Shown: one piece after another, positions 1 through 7,934 of the stretch
Layout of the letters: each line of letters opens with the position of its first letter
Numbering within the stretch: position 1 is the first letter of the stretch
Source of the DNA: Clostridia bacterium
GTDB lineage: Bacteria > Bacillota > Clostridia > Oscillospirales > Acutalibacteraceae
DNA: 64,000 nucleotides
Assembly: GCA_017410325.1 (NCBI GenBank)
Contig: JAFQRA010000021.1
Location: 177,706-241,705 of the forward strand
Reading direction: 5' to 3'
The notes under the pieces: generated by a model
What the model was told of the DNA's origin: nothing
The model's input: only the letters and a program-made list of their open reading frames with translations
Databases searched by the model: none
Made by a program: the position numbers and the translations under genes

Positions 1-179
1 TGGCGCTTCTTGACCTTACAGATTTTAACATCGCACGCTTCTGGGAAGCGATAAATATTCCTGCAGTTATAATTTTTGCTGTTGTGCTTTTCCTTGCACA
101 GTTCAAAAAAACAAAAAAACTGCACCCGATAGTCTTCATCGGTGCGTGTGCAGTTCTCGGAATATTGCTCAAGCTGTAA
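1..179 (+). CDS. Probable chromate transporter, C-terminal fragment
   Basis: This is the 3' end of a gene that starts before the window; the frame runs from base 3 to a TAA at 177-179 and gives 58 residues. The visible part has one clear hydrophobic segment (IPAVIIFAVVLFLAQF), a basic loop (KKTKKLHP) and a second hydrophobic segment ending in LGILLKL. That arrangement resembles the end of CHR-family chromate transporters of Clostridia, which are short paired membrane proteins. The family call rests only on this tail and is tentative. The gene converges on the next gene and shares a bidirectional terminator with it. Confidence 0.5.
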   Translation, partial: ALLDLTDFNIARFWEAINIPAVIIFAVVLFLAQFKKTKKLHPIVFIGACAVLGILLKL

Positions 180-182
180 AAT

Positions 183-216
183 ACCGCCGTACCTGTATAA
201 AAGCAGATACGGCGGT
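183..216. terminator. Bidirectional intrinsic terminator
   Basis: Perfect 9-bp inverted repeat ACCGCCGTA (183-191) and TACGGCGGT (208-216), flanked by A-rich sequence on the left and TTTTATT on the right. It lies between two convergent genes, so it can serve both. Confidence 0.85.
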
Positions 217-224
217 TTTATTAT

Positions 225-923
225 TCAGTTTTGTTTTGCCCTTTCTATAAGCTTTTTGGTTATCAGGCTTGCAACCGTTGCAAAAACAACGATAACGGCA
301 ACGGGAATAGCCACTACCCACGGCTGTTCTCCGACAGTCTTAAGCGTACAGCCAAAGAAGGTGTAAACAATAGCCAGCGGCAGCGTTCCCAGATTGCCGC
401 CAATCATAAACGATTTGTAGGATATACCCATTGCGCCGAAAAGCAGGCTTGAAAGGTCGCCGGGTATCAGGCCGGAAAGCTTAACCGCAAAAGTCATCTG
501 CGTTTCGTTTGCACCTGCAAAATCATCCAGCTTCTTGACCGCCTTGAATTTGCCCTTGAGCGCGTCAGCCATTCCCGCTCCTGTGAATTTGCCGAGGAAA
601 TAGGGGATTGACAGACTGAGAAAGCTTGAAATTATATTTACAAGGAGTGCAAGCCAGAAATTCGGCAGAAGGTACGCGCAAACGGAAAAAACAACCGCAG
701 GCGGGAAAACAAGTGCAAAGGATTTGACAACGGAGAAAAGAATTATGCCTAACGAAATTGCAAGTGTACCGCCGGTAATCTGCTCGCAAAGCTGAGGTAT
801 GTTGGTAACCTTGATGTTGTATTTCTTTGTAAGCACAAGGCAAAGCACAACCATCGCAGCCATAAAAATGCCTGCAATAACCTGCAGTACCTTGATGAGC
901 TTACCGTAATTCTTCCCGGACAT
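225..923 (-). CDS. TVP38/TMEM64 (DedA-like, VTT domain) membrane protein
   Basis: Polytopic membrane protein of about 232 residues in the SNARE-associated/VTT superfamily, whose members act in lipid or solute movement across the membrane; the exact role is unknown. Hydrophobic segments lie near both ends. The central domain carries the family pattern of a re-entrant region: a Ser-rich helix, PYFLGKFTG, then LSGLIPGDLSSLLFGAMGISYKSF and a glycine-rich GGNLGTLP. A longer reading frame begins at 959, but the ATG at 923 is preceded by GGGAGAAG seven bases upstream and is the better start. It lies 70 bases downstream of a DeoR regulator on the same strand, so the two may be co-transcribed. Confidence 0.8.
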   Translation of the reverse strand: MSGKNYGKLIKVLQVIAGIFMAAMVVLCLVLTKKYNIKVTNIPQLCEQITGGTLAISLGIILFSVVKSFALVFPPAVVFSVCAYLLPNFWLALLVNIISSFLSLSIPYFLGKFTGAGMADALKGKFKAVKKLDDFAGANETQMTFAVKLSGLIPGDLSSLLFGAMGISYKSFMIGGNLGTLPLAIVYTFFGCTLKTVGEQPWVVAIPVAVIVVFATVASLITKKLIERAKQN

Positions 924-993
924 AAAACTTCTCCCTAAAAATAATGTTTTAATAAACATACATTATTATGTGCTTTTTGTCAATTACGGTTGA

Positions 994-1776
994 TTATACA
1001 ACGTTTTCGGCTATTACTACCTCCACTCCGATTTCGTCAAACTGCTTCAAATCTTCTTCCGAGGCATCCCAATCGGTTATGAGGGTGTTGAGCTTGCTTG
1101 CGGGACAAATACTTATCACCGACTCGAAGCCGATTTTTTCCGTGGGGTAAAGTCCGTAGACCTTTCCGGAATTTGCGATTACGGTGTTAGTCAGCTCGAT
1201 GCTTCTTGATTTCTGGATAGATAAACCGAAGCCGGCTGAAATGCACGCGGAAGTGATGAAGCACTTGTCAAAGCGCAGTCTTTTGATAACGGAAAGGGTA
1301 AAGCTGTCGTAAAAACAGCCGTTTTTCTCCATTTCGCCGCCCGTGAGAATAACGCTTACATCAACATTTTTTCTCAAAACCTCTGCAATGGCAACTGAAT
1401 TGGTAACAACCGTGCATTTTAACGCTTCGGGAATATTCTGCGCCATAAGATAGCCGACGCTTGCGTTTGTGATATAAACAATGTCGTTTTCCTCTATCTG
1501 TTCAACCGCCTTTTTTGCGATTGACAGGTAGTTTTCTTTTATGCTTTCAACTCTTTCGGCAGGGGAGAGGTCACGGCACATATTACCGCCGACCTGCTTT
1601 ACGGGGATTGCACCGCCGTGCGTGCGCTTAAGCAAGCCCTTTTCCTCCAAAATACGCAGGTCTCTTTTGGCAGAATCGTAGCTTACGCCGAATTTTTCCT
1701 GAATTTCGCCGTTGGAAATCCTGCCCGTTTCGTTAAGGTAATCGAGAATAGCCTGATGTCTTTCTTCTATAAACAT
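994..1776 (-). CDS. DeoR-family transcriptional regulator
   Basis: 260-residue regulator with the typical DeoR layout. Residues 1-58 form a winged helix-turn-helix (EERHQAILDYL ... RDLRILEEKGLLKRTHGGA, the family signature). The rest is the DeoRC sensor domain that binds a phosphorylated sugar-type effector. The ATG at 1776 has a GAGGT ribosome site nearby. A strong promoter lies just upstream, and direct TTTCGTG repeats around 1792-1806 could be operator sequence for autoregulation. The target cannot be named; the downstream VTT membrane gene is one candidate. Confidence 0.9.
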   Translation of the reverse strand: MFIEERHQAILDYLNETGRISNGEIQEKFGVSYDSAKRDLRILEEKGLLKRTHGGAIPVKQVGGNMCRDLSPAERVESIKENYLSIAKKAVEQIEENDIVYITNASVGYLMAQNIPEALKCTVVTNSVAIAEVLRKNVDVSVILTGGEMEKNGCFYDSFTLSVIKRLRFDKCFITSACISAGFGLSIQKSRSIELTNTVIANSGKVYGLYPTEKIGFESVISICPASKLNTLITDWDASEEDLKQFDEIGVEVVIAENVV

Positions 1777-1842
1777 ATTTTTACCTCATTTCGTGTAATT
1801 TCGTGAAATAACGGGAATGTCGACCTTCCCTGTTTCGAGTAT

Positions 1843-1871
1843 ACAATAGCACGGTTGTTAACGAATGTCAA
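1843..1871 (-). promoter_or_regulatory. Sigma-A promoter for the DeoR regulator
   Basis: On the minus strand TTGACA (1866-1871), a 17-base spacer, then TATTGT (1843-1848), preceded by TG one base upstream (extended -10). It points at the DeoR gene. Confidence 0.75.
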
Positions 1872-1878
1872 TAGGAAA

Positions 1879-1920
1879 ATAAAAAAATCGTGAAAGTTCG
1901 TTAAATAAACTTTCACGATT
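1879..1920 (-). terminator. Intrinsic terminator after rfbD
   Basis: Perfect 13-bp stem AATCGTGAAAGTT / AACTTTCACGATT with a 9-base loop; on the minus strand it is followed by a run of T residues. It separates the rhamnose genes from the DeoR gene. Confidence 0.85.
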
Positions 1921-1932
1921 CGGGAATTAATG

Positions 1933-2775
1933 TTATTTAATTTCTTCCAAAAACCTGCCCAATGCGTCTTTCCAATCGGGTAGGGGAGAGAAGCCGTTAT
2001 CGAGCAGCTTCTGCTTGGAGAGCTTGCTGTTCATCGGGCGTTTTGCTTTGGCGGGGTACTCGCTTGAGGTTATGGGTACAACTCTTGCGTTTGAGCCGGA
2101 CTGACGCATAATCTCGTAGGCAAATTCCGCCCAAGAGCAGAAGCCCTCGTTCGTTGCGTGGTATGTACCGTATCTGTCCGTTTCAAGCATATCACAGATA
2201 AGTTTTGCAAGGTCTTTTGTGTAGGTAGGCGAGCCGAACTGGTCGCAGACAACGTTGAGTGTATCTCTTTCGCTTCCGAGGCGGAGCATCGTTTTGACGA
2301 AATTGCTGCCGTTTGCACCGAATACCCACGCCGTGCGCACGATGAAGTGCTTTGCAAGGCTTTGCCTTACCGCGTTTTCACCGCCGAGCTTTGTCAAGCC
2401 GTAAACCGTCTGCGGATTTGTTTTGTCTTCGGTTTCATACGGCTCTTTTTTCTCGCCGTCAAAAACATAGTCCGTGCTGACGTACACGAATTTAACGTCA
2501 AGGTTTTTGCAGGCGGTGCAGAGGTTTTTTGTGCCTGCAACGTTTACGGCGTAGCAGTTGACGCTGTCCTCCTCTGCCTTGTCAACAGCCGTGTATGCGG
2601 CGCAGTGAACAACAGCATCGGGTCTGAAAGCCTGTACAAAGCCCGTTGTGCTGTCTGCGTTTGTCAGGTCAAAATCCGCCTTGTCTGCGGCAAGGCAGGT
2701 TTCGCCCTTTGCTTTGAGCAGCTCGTAAACGTCGTGGCCCAGCTGTCCTGCACAGCCGGTGATTAAAACTCGCAT
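1933..2775 (-). CDS. rfbD: dTDP-4-dehydrorhamnose reductase
   Basis: Last enzyme of dTDP-L-rhamnose synthesis, reducing dTDP-4-keto-L-rhamnose with NAD(P)H in the cytoplasm. The 280-residue protein starts with a Rossmann nucleotide-binding motif (MRVLITGCAGQLG). It has the extended SDR active site: Thr in YVSTDYVFDG and Tyr/Lys in VYGLTKLGGE. Length and motifs match the RfbD family. GAGGAAG precedes the ATG. It is the last gene of the rfbA-rfbC-rfbD set but is separated from rfbC by about 160 bases of repeat sequence. The product would feed rhamnosylated cell-surface polysaccharide. Confidence 0.95.
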   Translation of the reverse strand: MRVLITGCAGQLGHDVYELLKAKGETCLAADKADFDLTNADSTTGFVQAFRPDAVVHCAAYTAVDKAEEDSVNCYAVNVAGTKNLCTACKNLDVKFVYVSTDYVFDGEKKEPYETEDKTNPQTVYGLTKLGGENAVRQSLAKHFIVRTAWVFGANGSNFVKTMLRLGSERDTLNVVCDQFGSPTYTKDLAKLICDMLETDRYGTYHATNEGFCSWAEFAYEIMRQSGSNARVVPITSSEYPAKAKRPMNSKLSKQKLLDNGFSPLPDWKDALGRFLEEIK

Positions 2776-2799
2776 AATTCTTCCTCACTTGTACGTAAA

Positions 2800-2880
2800 T
2801 GAATGCAGAATGCAAAGTGCAAAATGCAAAGTTGAAGGTGGGCTTACGCCCACACCCATTATAAATTTGGCATATTGGTG
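2800..2880. repeat. Heptamer-arm repeat element, truncated copy (E1)
   Basis: About 40 bases of iterated heptamers (TGCAAAG, TGCAAAA, TGCAAAG) are followed by a small hairpin GTGGGC-TTAC-GCCCAC and ACCCATT. The same left arm and hairpin occur in the full copy near 46.5 kb. The right arm is missing here. Confidence 0.7.
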
Positions 2881-2906
2881 TTGTTTAATGTTTTACTTAA
2901 ATTTAT

Positions 2907-2928
2907 CGGGCGGAAAACAATCCGCCCG
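2907..2928 (-). terminator. Hairpin downstream of rfbC
   Basis: CGGGCGG / CCGCCCG stem, 8-base loop, just after the rfbC stop on the minus strand. It lacks a clear T run, so it may slow or partly end transcription rather than fully terminate it. Confidence 0.45.
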
Positions 2929-2936
2929 AAGTCAAG

Positions 2937-3506
2937 TTAATATGTAAATTTAACGTCGCTGTCCTTCAGCAGGGGGGCAGAGCTGTCCTTTGCCGAAAGC
3001 ACGGGGCTTTCAATTCCCCAGTCGACATTGATGTCGGGGTCGTTAAAGGCTATGCTTCTGTCTGCGCTCGGCTCGTAGTAGCTGTCTGTCTTGTACATAA
3101 CCTCAACCTCGTCGGTAAGGGTTACAAAGCCGTGCAGAAAGCCCCTCGGAATAAAAAACTGCCTCTTGTTTTCTGCGGAAAGCTCAACCTTTATCCACTT
3201 CATATAGGTCGGTGAGCCCTCACGGATATCCACAGCTACATCGAGTATGGCGCCCTTTGTGCAGGTGATGAGCTTTGCCTGCGCAAACGGGTCGAGCTGG
3301 CAGTGAAGTCCTCTTAAAATACCCTTCTGTGCGGAATACGAGCGGTTGTCCTGTACGAAATCCGCCTTGATTCCGAGCTCCTCGTATTTCTTTTTGGAGT
3401 AGCTCTCGTAAAACCAGCCTCTTGAATCGCCGTGTACAAGCGGCTCAACGATAATTGCACCGTCAAGCTCGGTTTTAACGGCTGTGAGTGCCTTATTCGG
3501 GGTCAT
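2937..3506 (-). CDS. rfbC: dTDP-4-dehydrorhamnose 3,5-epimerase
   Basis: Cupin-fold epimerase that converts dTDP-4-keto-6-deoxyglucose to the L-rhamno form. At 189 residues it has the usual family length. It has the conserved N-terminal [12 protein letters not shown], the [19 protein letters not shown] stretch with the catalytic His, and the [14 protein letters not shown] signature. The start overlaps the end of rfbA by 14 bases and is preceded by GGAGA, which supports translational coupling. Confidence 0.95.
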   Translation of the reverse strand: MTPNKALTAVKTELDGAIIVEPLVHGDSRGWFYESYSKKKYEELGIKADFVQDNRSYSAQKGILRGLHCQLDPFAQAKLITCTKGAILDVAVDIREGSPTYMKWIKVELSAENKRQFFIPRGFLHGFVTLTDEVEVMYKTDSYYEPSADRSIAFNDPDINVDWGIESPVLSAKDSSAPLLKDSDVKFTY

Positions 3507-4446
3507 AGCTGTCTTCTCCTCTGCCCCAGATGGGCCTTTCGTTCTGGCGGTTGTGTCTTGAATAAAGTATTCTGCCCTCAGCTACACGCCTTAAGTGCTC
3601 ACCGTAGGGGGATTTGCCGTATTTTTCTGCGGATTCGAGAAGCTGCTTCTTGGAAATCCAGCGCATATTGTAGGCAATTTCCTCAAGTGCGGAAATCTTG
3701 ATTCCCTGAAGCTGCTCGATTGTGCGGATGAAGTTTGCCGCATCGTGAAGCGAATCAACCGTGCCCGTGTCAAGCCAGGCAAAGCCTCTGCCCATAAGCT
3801 TGATGTCAAGTTCACCGTTTTCGAGGTAGATGCGGTTTATGTCGGTAATTTCAAGCTCACCGCGCTTGGAGGGCTTGAGCGATTTTGCATATTCAACAAC
3901 ACGGTTGTCGTAGAAGTAAAGGCCTGTTACCGCATAGTTGGATTTCGGACATTCGGGCTTTTCCTCAATTGAAATAGGCTTGCCAGTTTCGTCAAACTCA
4001 ACAACGCCGAAAGCCTGCGGATTTTCAACGTAGTAGCCGAAAATTGTGGCACGCTTGTTGTTGGCGGCAGCGTGGCGAAGCATTGAGCCAAGGCCGTTGC
4101 CGTAGAAAATATTGTCGCCGAGCACCATTGCGACGTCGTCATCGCCGATAAATTCTTCGCCGATGATGAATGCCTGTGCAAGACCTTCGGGCTTTTCCTG
4201 GACGGCGTAGGACAGCTTTAGACCGAACTGTGAGCCGTCGCCCATAAGTGCCTCGAATTTCGGCGTGTCCGCAGGTGTGGAAATAATCAGAATTTCTCTG
4301 ATGCCTGCGAGCATAAGTGTTGAAAGCGGATAATATATCATCGGCTTGTCGTAAACCGGTAAGAGCTGTTTACTGGTAACCATTGTAAGCGGATAAAGGC
4401 GTGTGCCAGAACCGCCTGCAAGGACTATACCTTTCAAATAATTCAC
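3493..4446 (-). CDS. rfbA: Glucose-1-phosphate thymidylyltransferase
   Basis: First step of dTDP-rhamnose synthesis: glucose-1-phosphate plus dTTP to dTDP-glucose. The nucleotidyltransferase signature [11 protein letters not shown] is at the N-terminus, followed by [17 protein letters not shown] and the [20 protein letters not shown] segment. The start is uncertain: a GTG at 4446 sits only two bases from AAAGGA, whereas a TTG at 4437 would give the usual family start (MKGIVLAGG) with an 11-base spacing. The protein is slightly long at the C-terminus ([10 protein letters not shown]), where it overlaps rfbC. The operon lacks rfbB (dTDP-glucose 4,6-dehydratase), which must be elsewhere. Confidence 0.95.
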   Translation of the reverse strand: MNYLKGIVLAGGSGTRLYPLTMVTSKQLLPVYDKPMIYYPLSTLMLAGIREILIISTPADTPKFEALMGDGSQFGLKLSYAVQEKPEGLAQAFIIGEEFIGDDDVAMVLGDNIFYGNGLGSMLRHAAANNKRATIFGYYVENPQAFGVVEFDETGKPISIEEKPECPKSNYAVTGLYFYDNRVVEYAKSLKPSKRGELEITDINRIYLENGELDIKLMGRGFAWLDTGTVDSLHDAANFIRTIEQLQGIKISALEEIAYNMRWISKKQLLESAEKYGKSPYGEHLRRVAEGRILYSRHNRQNERPIWGRGEDSYDPE

Positions 4447-4484
4447 AATCCTTTCGGCTGAAATAAGTATAATAACTTTTATTC

Positions 4485-4513
4485 AATATACTACTTTATT
4501 CCGCTTTAGTCAA
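4485..4513 (-). promoter_or_regulatory. Sigma-A promoter for the rfb operon
   Basis: Minus strand TTGACT (4508-4513), 17-base spacer, TATATT (4485-4490), about 40 bases upstream of rfbA. Confidence 0.75.
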
Positions 4514-4577
4514 CACTTATGGCTGTTAGTTAAAATTTTGTTCATTATTTGTGCAAACTGTCAAACGGGAAAAATGT

Positions 4578-4606
4578 TTGACCGAGGAGCAAAAATGTAG
4601 TATAAT
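4578..4606 (+). promoter_or_regulatory. Sigma-A promoter for the DUF6472 gene
   Basis: TTGACC (4578-4583), 17-base spacer, TATAAT (4601-4606), ending 24 bases before the start codon. Confidence 0.85.
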
Positions 4607-4629
4607 CAAGCCGTAAGGAGCTGAGAAAA

Positions 4630-4803
4630 ATGAAGATGTGCGAGGACTGCCTCAACTACGAATACAACGAGGAAACGGGCGAAAACGAGTGTATAATTGA
4701 TATGGATATGGACGACACCGAGCGCTATATGGGCGGCATGGTGAAAAGCTGTCCGTATTTTATGATTAATGACGAGTACGCTATTGTCAGAAAACAGAAC
4801 TGA
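4630..4803 (+). CDS. Small acidic Cys-containing protein, DUF6472-like
   Basis: A 57-codon gene. It has a consensus promoter, an AAGGAG ribosome site nine bases before the ATG, and a terminator directly after the stop, so it is well supported despite its size. The protein is acidic, with CEDCLNYEY at the N-terminus, a third Cys, a run of Asp/Met residues (DMDMDDTERY) and a C-terminal CPYF ... DEY.IVRKQ motif. This matches the small DUF6472 proteins of Clostridia as I recall them. The four cysteines suggest a small metal-binding fold. Function is unknown. Confidence 0.85.
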   Translation: MKMCEDCLNYEYNEETGENECIIDMDMDDTERYMGGMVKSCPYFMINDEYAIVRKQN

Positions 4804-4809
4804 AAGCGT

Positions 4810-4845
4810 AAAAAGGCGAACTGTGTAAAAGCAGTTCACCTTTTT
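4810..4845. terminator. Bidirectional terminator between DUF6472 gene and glmS
   Basis: AAAAAGGCGAACTG (4810-4823) pairs with CAGTTCACCTTTTT (4832-4845) with one G-T pair; A and T runs on both sides serve the two convergent genes. Confidence 0.9.
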
Positions 4846-4847
4846 GT

Positions 4848-6635
4848 TTATTCTACCGTAACGGATTTGGCAAGGTTTCTCGGTTTGTCAATGTCACAGC
4901 CGCGCAGTCTTGCTATGTGGTAGCTGAGCAGCTGTAAGGGCACAATCTGCGTGCTGACCGCAAAAAGCGGATGCACTTCGGGCAATGTTATTGTTTCGTC
5001 GGCGTTGATTTTACTGTCTGCCGAGGTTACGGCAATAACACGTGCACCTCTTGAACGCACCTCGTCAATGTTGCTTTGCAGTTTGTGCGCAAGAGCTGTT
5101 TGCGTGTTCATTGCAATAACAGTCGTGTCCTTTTCAATAAGTGAAATTGTGCCATGCTTCATTTCGCCTGCGGCGTATGCCTCGCAGTGGATATAGCTGA
5201 TTTCCTTGAGCTTTAGTGAGCCCTCCGAAGCCGCCGCAAAGCCGGCACCTCTGCCGATGAAATATGCTCTGTCAATACCCTTTAGCCTATGTGCAATTTC
5301 CTTTATCTGCTCCTCGCAGTTAAGTGCCGCACTTACCGATTTGTGAAGGTCGTTGAGTGCTTTTTTCATTTCTTCAAGCTCGTTTTTGTCTGCCGTGCCG
5401 AAGCTTTCGGCAAAGTAAATTCCGAGCAGATACAGCGCTGAAAGCTGTGCGCCGTAGGCCTTGGTCGTTGCAACGGCGATTTCGGGCCCTGCCCTGGTCA
5501 GCAGTACAAAATCGCTTTCCGAGGCAATTGTACTCTCTTTTACGTTAACTATGCTCAGCGTTTTTGCGCCCCGCTTTTTTGCTTCTCTCAGTGCCGCAAG
5601 GCTGTCTGCCGTTTCGCCGCTCTGGCTGATAATTATGACGGGTGTTTCCTCGTTCACAAGCGGCTCGGAATAGCGGAATTCCGACGCTGTTTCAACGCTT
5701 ACGGGGATTTTGGCAAGTGTCTCAAAAACGCGTCTGCCCACAAGTCCGGCGTGGTATGCCGAGCCGCAGGCAACAATAAAAATCCGCTCGGGCTTTGCAG
5801 GTTTAAGCCCTAAATCAAAGCCGTTTTCGTTCAGGTAAGCCTCAACCGTTCTGCGTATCGCTTCGGGCTGCTCGTAAATTTCCTTGAGCATAAAATGCTC
5901 GCAGCTTCCTTTGTCTGCCGTGTAGCTGCTCTTTTCAAATACATCGGGTGTTTTTGTTATTCTGTTCAGCTCAAAATCGTAAAAGCTGATTCTGTCTTTT
6001 TCAAGCACGGCTATTTCGCCGTCGTTCATTCTGTAAAGGGTGTGAATATTTTCGCTGATTGCCGCCGTGTCCGATGCGGCAAAAGTTCCTTCGCCAAGTC
6101 CTACAACAAGCGGGCTTGCCTGCCGTACGCAGAAAAGCTTTTCGGGTTCATCCTCGTACATCACGGCAAAGGCAAACGAGCCTTCAAGCTGCTTTGCCGT
6201 GTGTGCAATTGCTTCAAGACAGCTGTCGGAGCAGAACCTGTTGAGCAGGTGTACCGCAACCTCGGTGTCGGTGCCGCTTTTCATTGCGGTGAGTTTTAAA
6301 TACTGCTCTTTCAGTTTGGTGTGGTTTTCGATTATTCCGTTGTGAACAAGCGTGAATTTTCCGCTTTGGTGGGGATGGGCGTTTTCGTCACTCGGCTCGC
6401 CGTGAGTTGCCCAGCGTGTGTGCCCGATGCCGATTTGTGCTTCCGAATTCGCTTTCCGTTCAAGCTCTTTTACAAGTGCGGCAACTCTGCCCTTTTTCTT
6501 TTCGGTTACGGTTTTTCCCTTGCATAACACGGCAATGCCCGAAGAATCATAACCCCTGTATTCCATTTTTTTCAGCCCGTTTATGAGTACGGGCACGGCC
6601 GACTCAACGCCGTTGCAGCCTATAATTCCGCACAT
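4848..6635 (-). CDS. glmS: Glutamine-fructose-6-phosphate aminotransferase
   Basis: Makes glucosamine-6-phosphate from fructose-6-phosphate and glutamine, the entry to peptidoglycan and amino-sugar synthesis. The N-terminal glutaminase begins MCGIIGCNG with the catalytic Cys after Met. It is followed by two sugar isomerase (SIS) domains (SQSGETADSLAALREAKKRG) and the C-terminal KPRNLAKSVTVE. A longer frame starts at 6665, but catalysis needs Cys as residue 2, and AGGTGA sits five bases before the ATG at 6635. The product is 595 residues, normal for the family. No glmS ribozyme was recognised upstream, which is unusual for a Gram-positive glmS. Confidence 0.97.
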   Translation of the reverse strand: MCGIIGCNGVESAVPVLINGLKKMEYRGYDSSGIAVLCKGKTVTEKKKGRVAALVKELERKANSEAQIGIGHTRWATHGEPSDENAHPHQSGKFTLVHNGIIENHTKLKEQYLKLTAMKSGTDTEVAVHLLNRFCSDSCLEAIAHTAKQLEGSFAFAVMYEDEPEKLFCVRQASPLVVGLGEGTFAASDTAAISENIHTLYRMNDGEIAVLEKDRISFYDFELNRITKTPDVFEKSSYTADKGSCEHFMLKEIYEQPEAIRRTVEAYLNENGFDLGLKPAKPERIFIVACGSAYHAGLVGRRVFETLAKIPVSVETASEFRYSEPLVNEETPVIIISQSGETADSLAALREAKKRGAKTLSIVNVKESTIASESDFVLLTRAGPEIAVATTKAYGAQLSALYLLGIYFAESFGTADKNELEEMKKALNDLHKSVSAALNCEEQIKEIAHRLKGIDRAYFIGRGAGFAAASEGSLKLKEISYIHCEAYAAGEMKHGTISLIEKDTTVIAMNTQTALAHKLQSNIDEVRSRGARVIAVTSADSKINADETITLPEVHPLFAVSTQIVPLQLLSYHIARLRGCDIDKPRNLAKSVTVE

Positions 6636-6665
6636 AAAAATCACCTCACCGATTAATATGCCCAT

Positions 6666-6714
6666 AGGGTGGCGAGTATAATCCGAAACGGATTCAGAAT
6701 ATATTCGACACCCT
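6666..6714. repeat. 49-bp palindromic mini-element (AGGGTGGCGAG family)
   Basis: Ends are AGGGTGGCGAGTATAATCCG at the left and the imperfect inverted copy ending CACCCT at the right. The same terminus bounds the 273-bp element near 48.6 kb. It occupies most of the space between the divergent glmS and M14-like genes and carries a TATAAT hexamer that could act as a -10 box. Confidence 0.75.
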
Positions 6715-6753
6715 AAATTAATAAAATTTACTGCCTTTGCATATTGATTAGAG

Positions 6754-7659
6754 ATGTCTGAGAAAAAAATGAAAGCGGTGGTTAAAACGGAGGAGAAAGG
6801 TTTTTGCGGCGATTATGCGGATATGCGGCGCAAAGTATATGCGCTCAAGGAAAAATATCCCTTTGCCTGCTGTACCGTCGGGGCGAGAAGTTGGGGAGGC
6901 AGAGCAATTTTTACTTTGGGTCTGGGTCAGACTCAGGGTGCAACGCTTTATACGGGCTGTGTGAATGCCTGCGACGGTGAAACGGCTTTTGCGCTTTTGA
7001 GGCTGTATGAAAATATGTGCCGTGCCGTTGACGGCGGCGGTAAGCTGTGCGGAATAAAGCTTAATGAAATTTTTAAAAGCAGGGGAGTGATTATTGTGCC
7101 CTGCGTAAATCCGGACGGAATGGAAATACGCCGCTGCGGTGCCGTTGCGGCGGGGTGCTACGCGGGGCTTGCACAGCGCTTGAGTCCCGACGGGTTCGAG
7201 AATTGGCGCGCCAACGCCGCAGGCGTGGATTTAAGCCGTAATACTTCGGATAATTGGCGCAGGCTGAAGGAAACGGAAAGAAGCGTTGGCTATACCTCGC
7301 CGGGGGCAAGGTTTTACGGAGGCAAAACCTGTTTCAGCGAGCCTGAATCCCGTGCGGTGGCAAGCTTGTGCCGTAAATACGGCGTGCGGCATATAGTGGA
7401 TGTTAGGAGGGGAAATAACGCGCTTTACGTTACGGGCGGTGAATGTGAGGAAAAGGGTGCGCTTATGGCAAAAATACTGCGCCTTTGCTCGGGGCTTGAA
7501 AAGGCGGAGCGAAGCGGTGCACTTGATGAGGAAAGAGGCTTCTGCGACTGGTTTGCCGCCGAATACGGCAGAGCAGCATTTTCGCTTGAATATGAAGAAT
7601 ACTGTGTGAAAAATTATCCGTCTTTTGAGGAGGCGGCAGTGGTTGCGGCTATAATGTAA
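6754..7659 (+). CDS. M14 carboxypeptidase-like protein, probably inactive
   Basis: 301 residues with the M14 zinc carboxypeptidase layout: an N-terminal GARSWGGRAIFTLGLG strand region, VIIVPCVNPDGMEI, a NWRANAAGVDLSRN block, GYTSPGARFYGG and SEPESRAVASL. The first zinc ligand motif HxxE reads CDGE, and the second zinc-ligand His region reads VDVRRGNN with no His. The general-base Glu is probably kept (FSLEYEEY). Loss of both His ligands suggests no normal zinc site. No signal peptide is seen. The start is uncertain because no good ribosome site precedes the ATG at 6754. It is divergent from glmS. Confidence 0.75.
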   Translation: MSEKKMKAVVKTEEKGFCGDYADMRRKVYALKEKYPFACCTVGARSWGGRAIFTLGLGQTQGATLYTGCVNACDGETAFALLRLYENMCRAVDGGGKLCGIKLNEIFKSRGVIIVPCVNPDGMEIRRCGAVAAGCYAGLAQRLSPDGFENWRANAAGVDLSRNTSDNWRRLKETERSVGYTSPGARFYGGKTCFSEPESRAVASLCRKYGVRHIVDVRRGNNALYVTGGECEEKGALMAKILRLCSGLEKAERSGALDEERGFCDWFAAEYGRAAFSLEYEEYCVKNYPSFEEAAVVAAIM

Positions 7660-7832
7660 AGATGTTTGTACAGTTTTTACAAATAAAAACAGCGGCCTCG
7701 TTATTTTACACAAAAGGCCTTTGAAAAAGCTGCAAATCAAGAATTTTGCGGAATGAAACGACCGAAAAATTTGCAGGAAAACAATATTTATTTTAGCGAT
7801 TTTAACAAAGAATATATTATTACAGAATTTGC

Positions 7833-7860
7833 TTGCAAAATTTTACATTTGTGTTATAAT
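7833..7860 (+). promoter_or_regulatory. Promoter and leader of the secreted protein gene
   Basis: TTGCAA (7833-7838), 16-base spacer, TATAAT (7855-7860). The leader that follows has a GGGGAG / CTCCCC hairpin (about 7875-7898) and then a strong GAAAGGAG ribosome site. The 170 bases before the promoter hold no recognised feature. Confidence 0.75.
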
Positions 7861-7934
7861 AGGATTACCTAAAAGGGGAGTATGAGTTCGCCTCCCCGGG
7901 TGCCAAAAGAAATATACGAAAGGAGAAAATCAAA

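Noticed and set aside
6636-6753. glmS ribozyme upstream of glmS
   Set aside because: The 118 bases before glmS are largely the 49-bp palindromic element; no glmS ribozyme core sequence or fold could be found and the space is too short.
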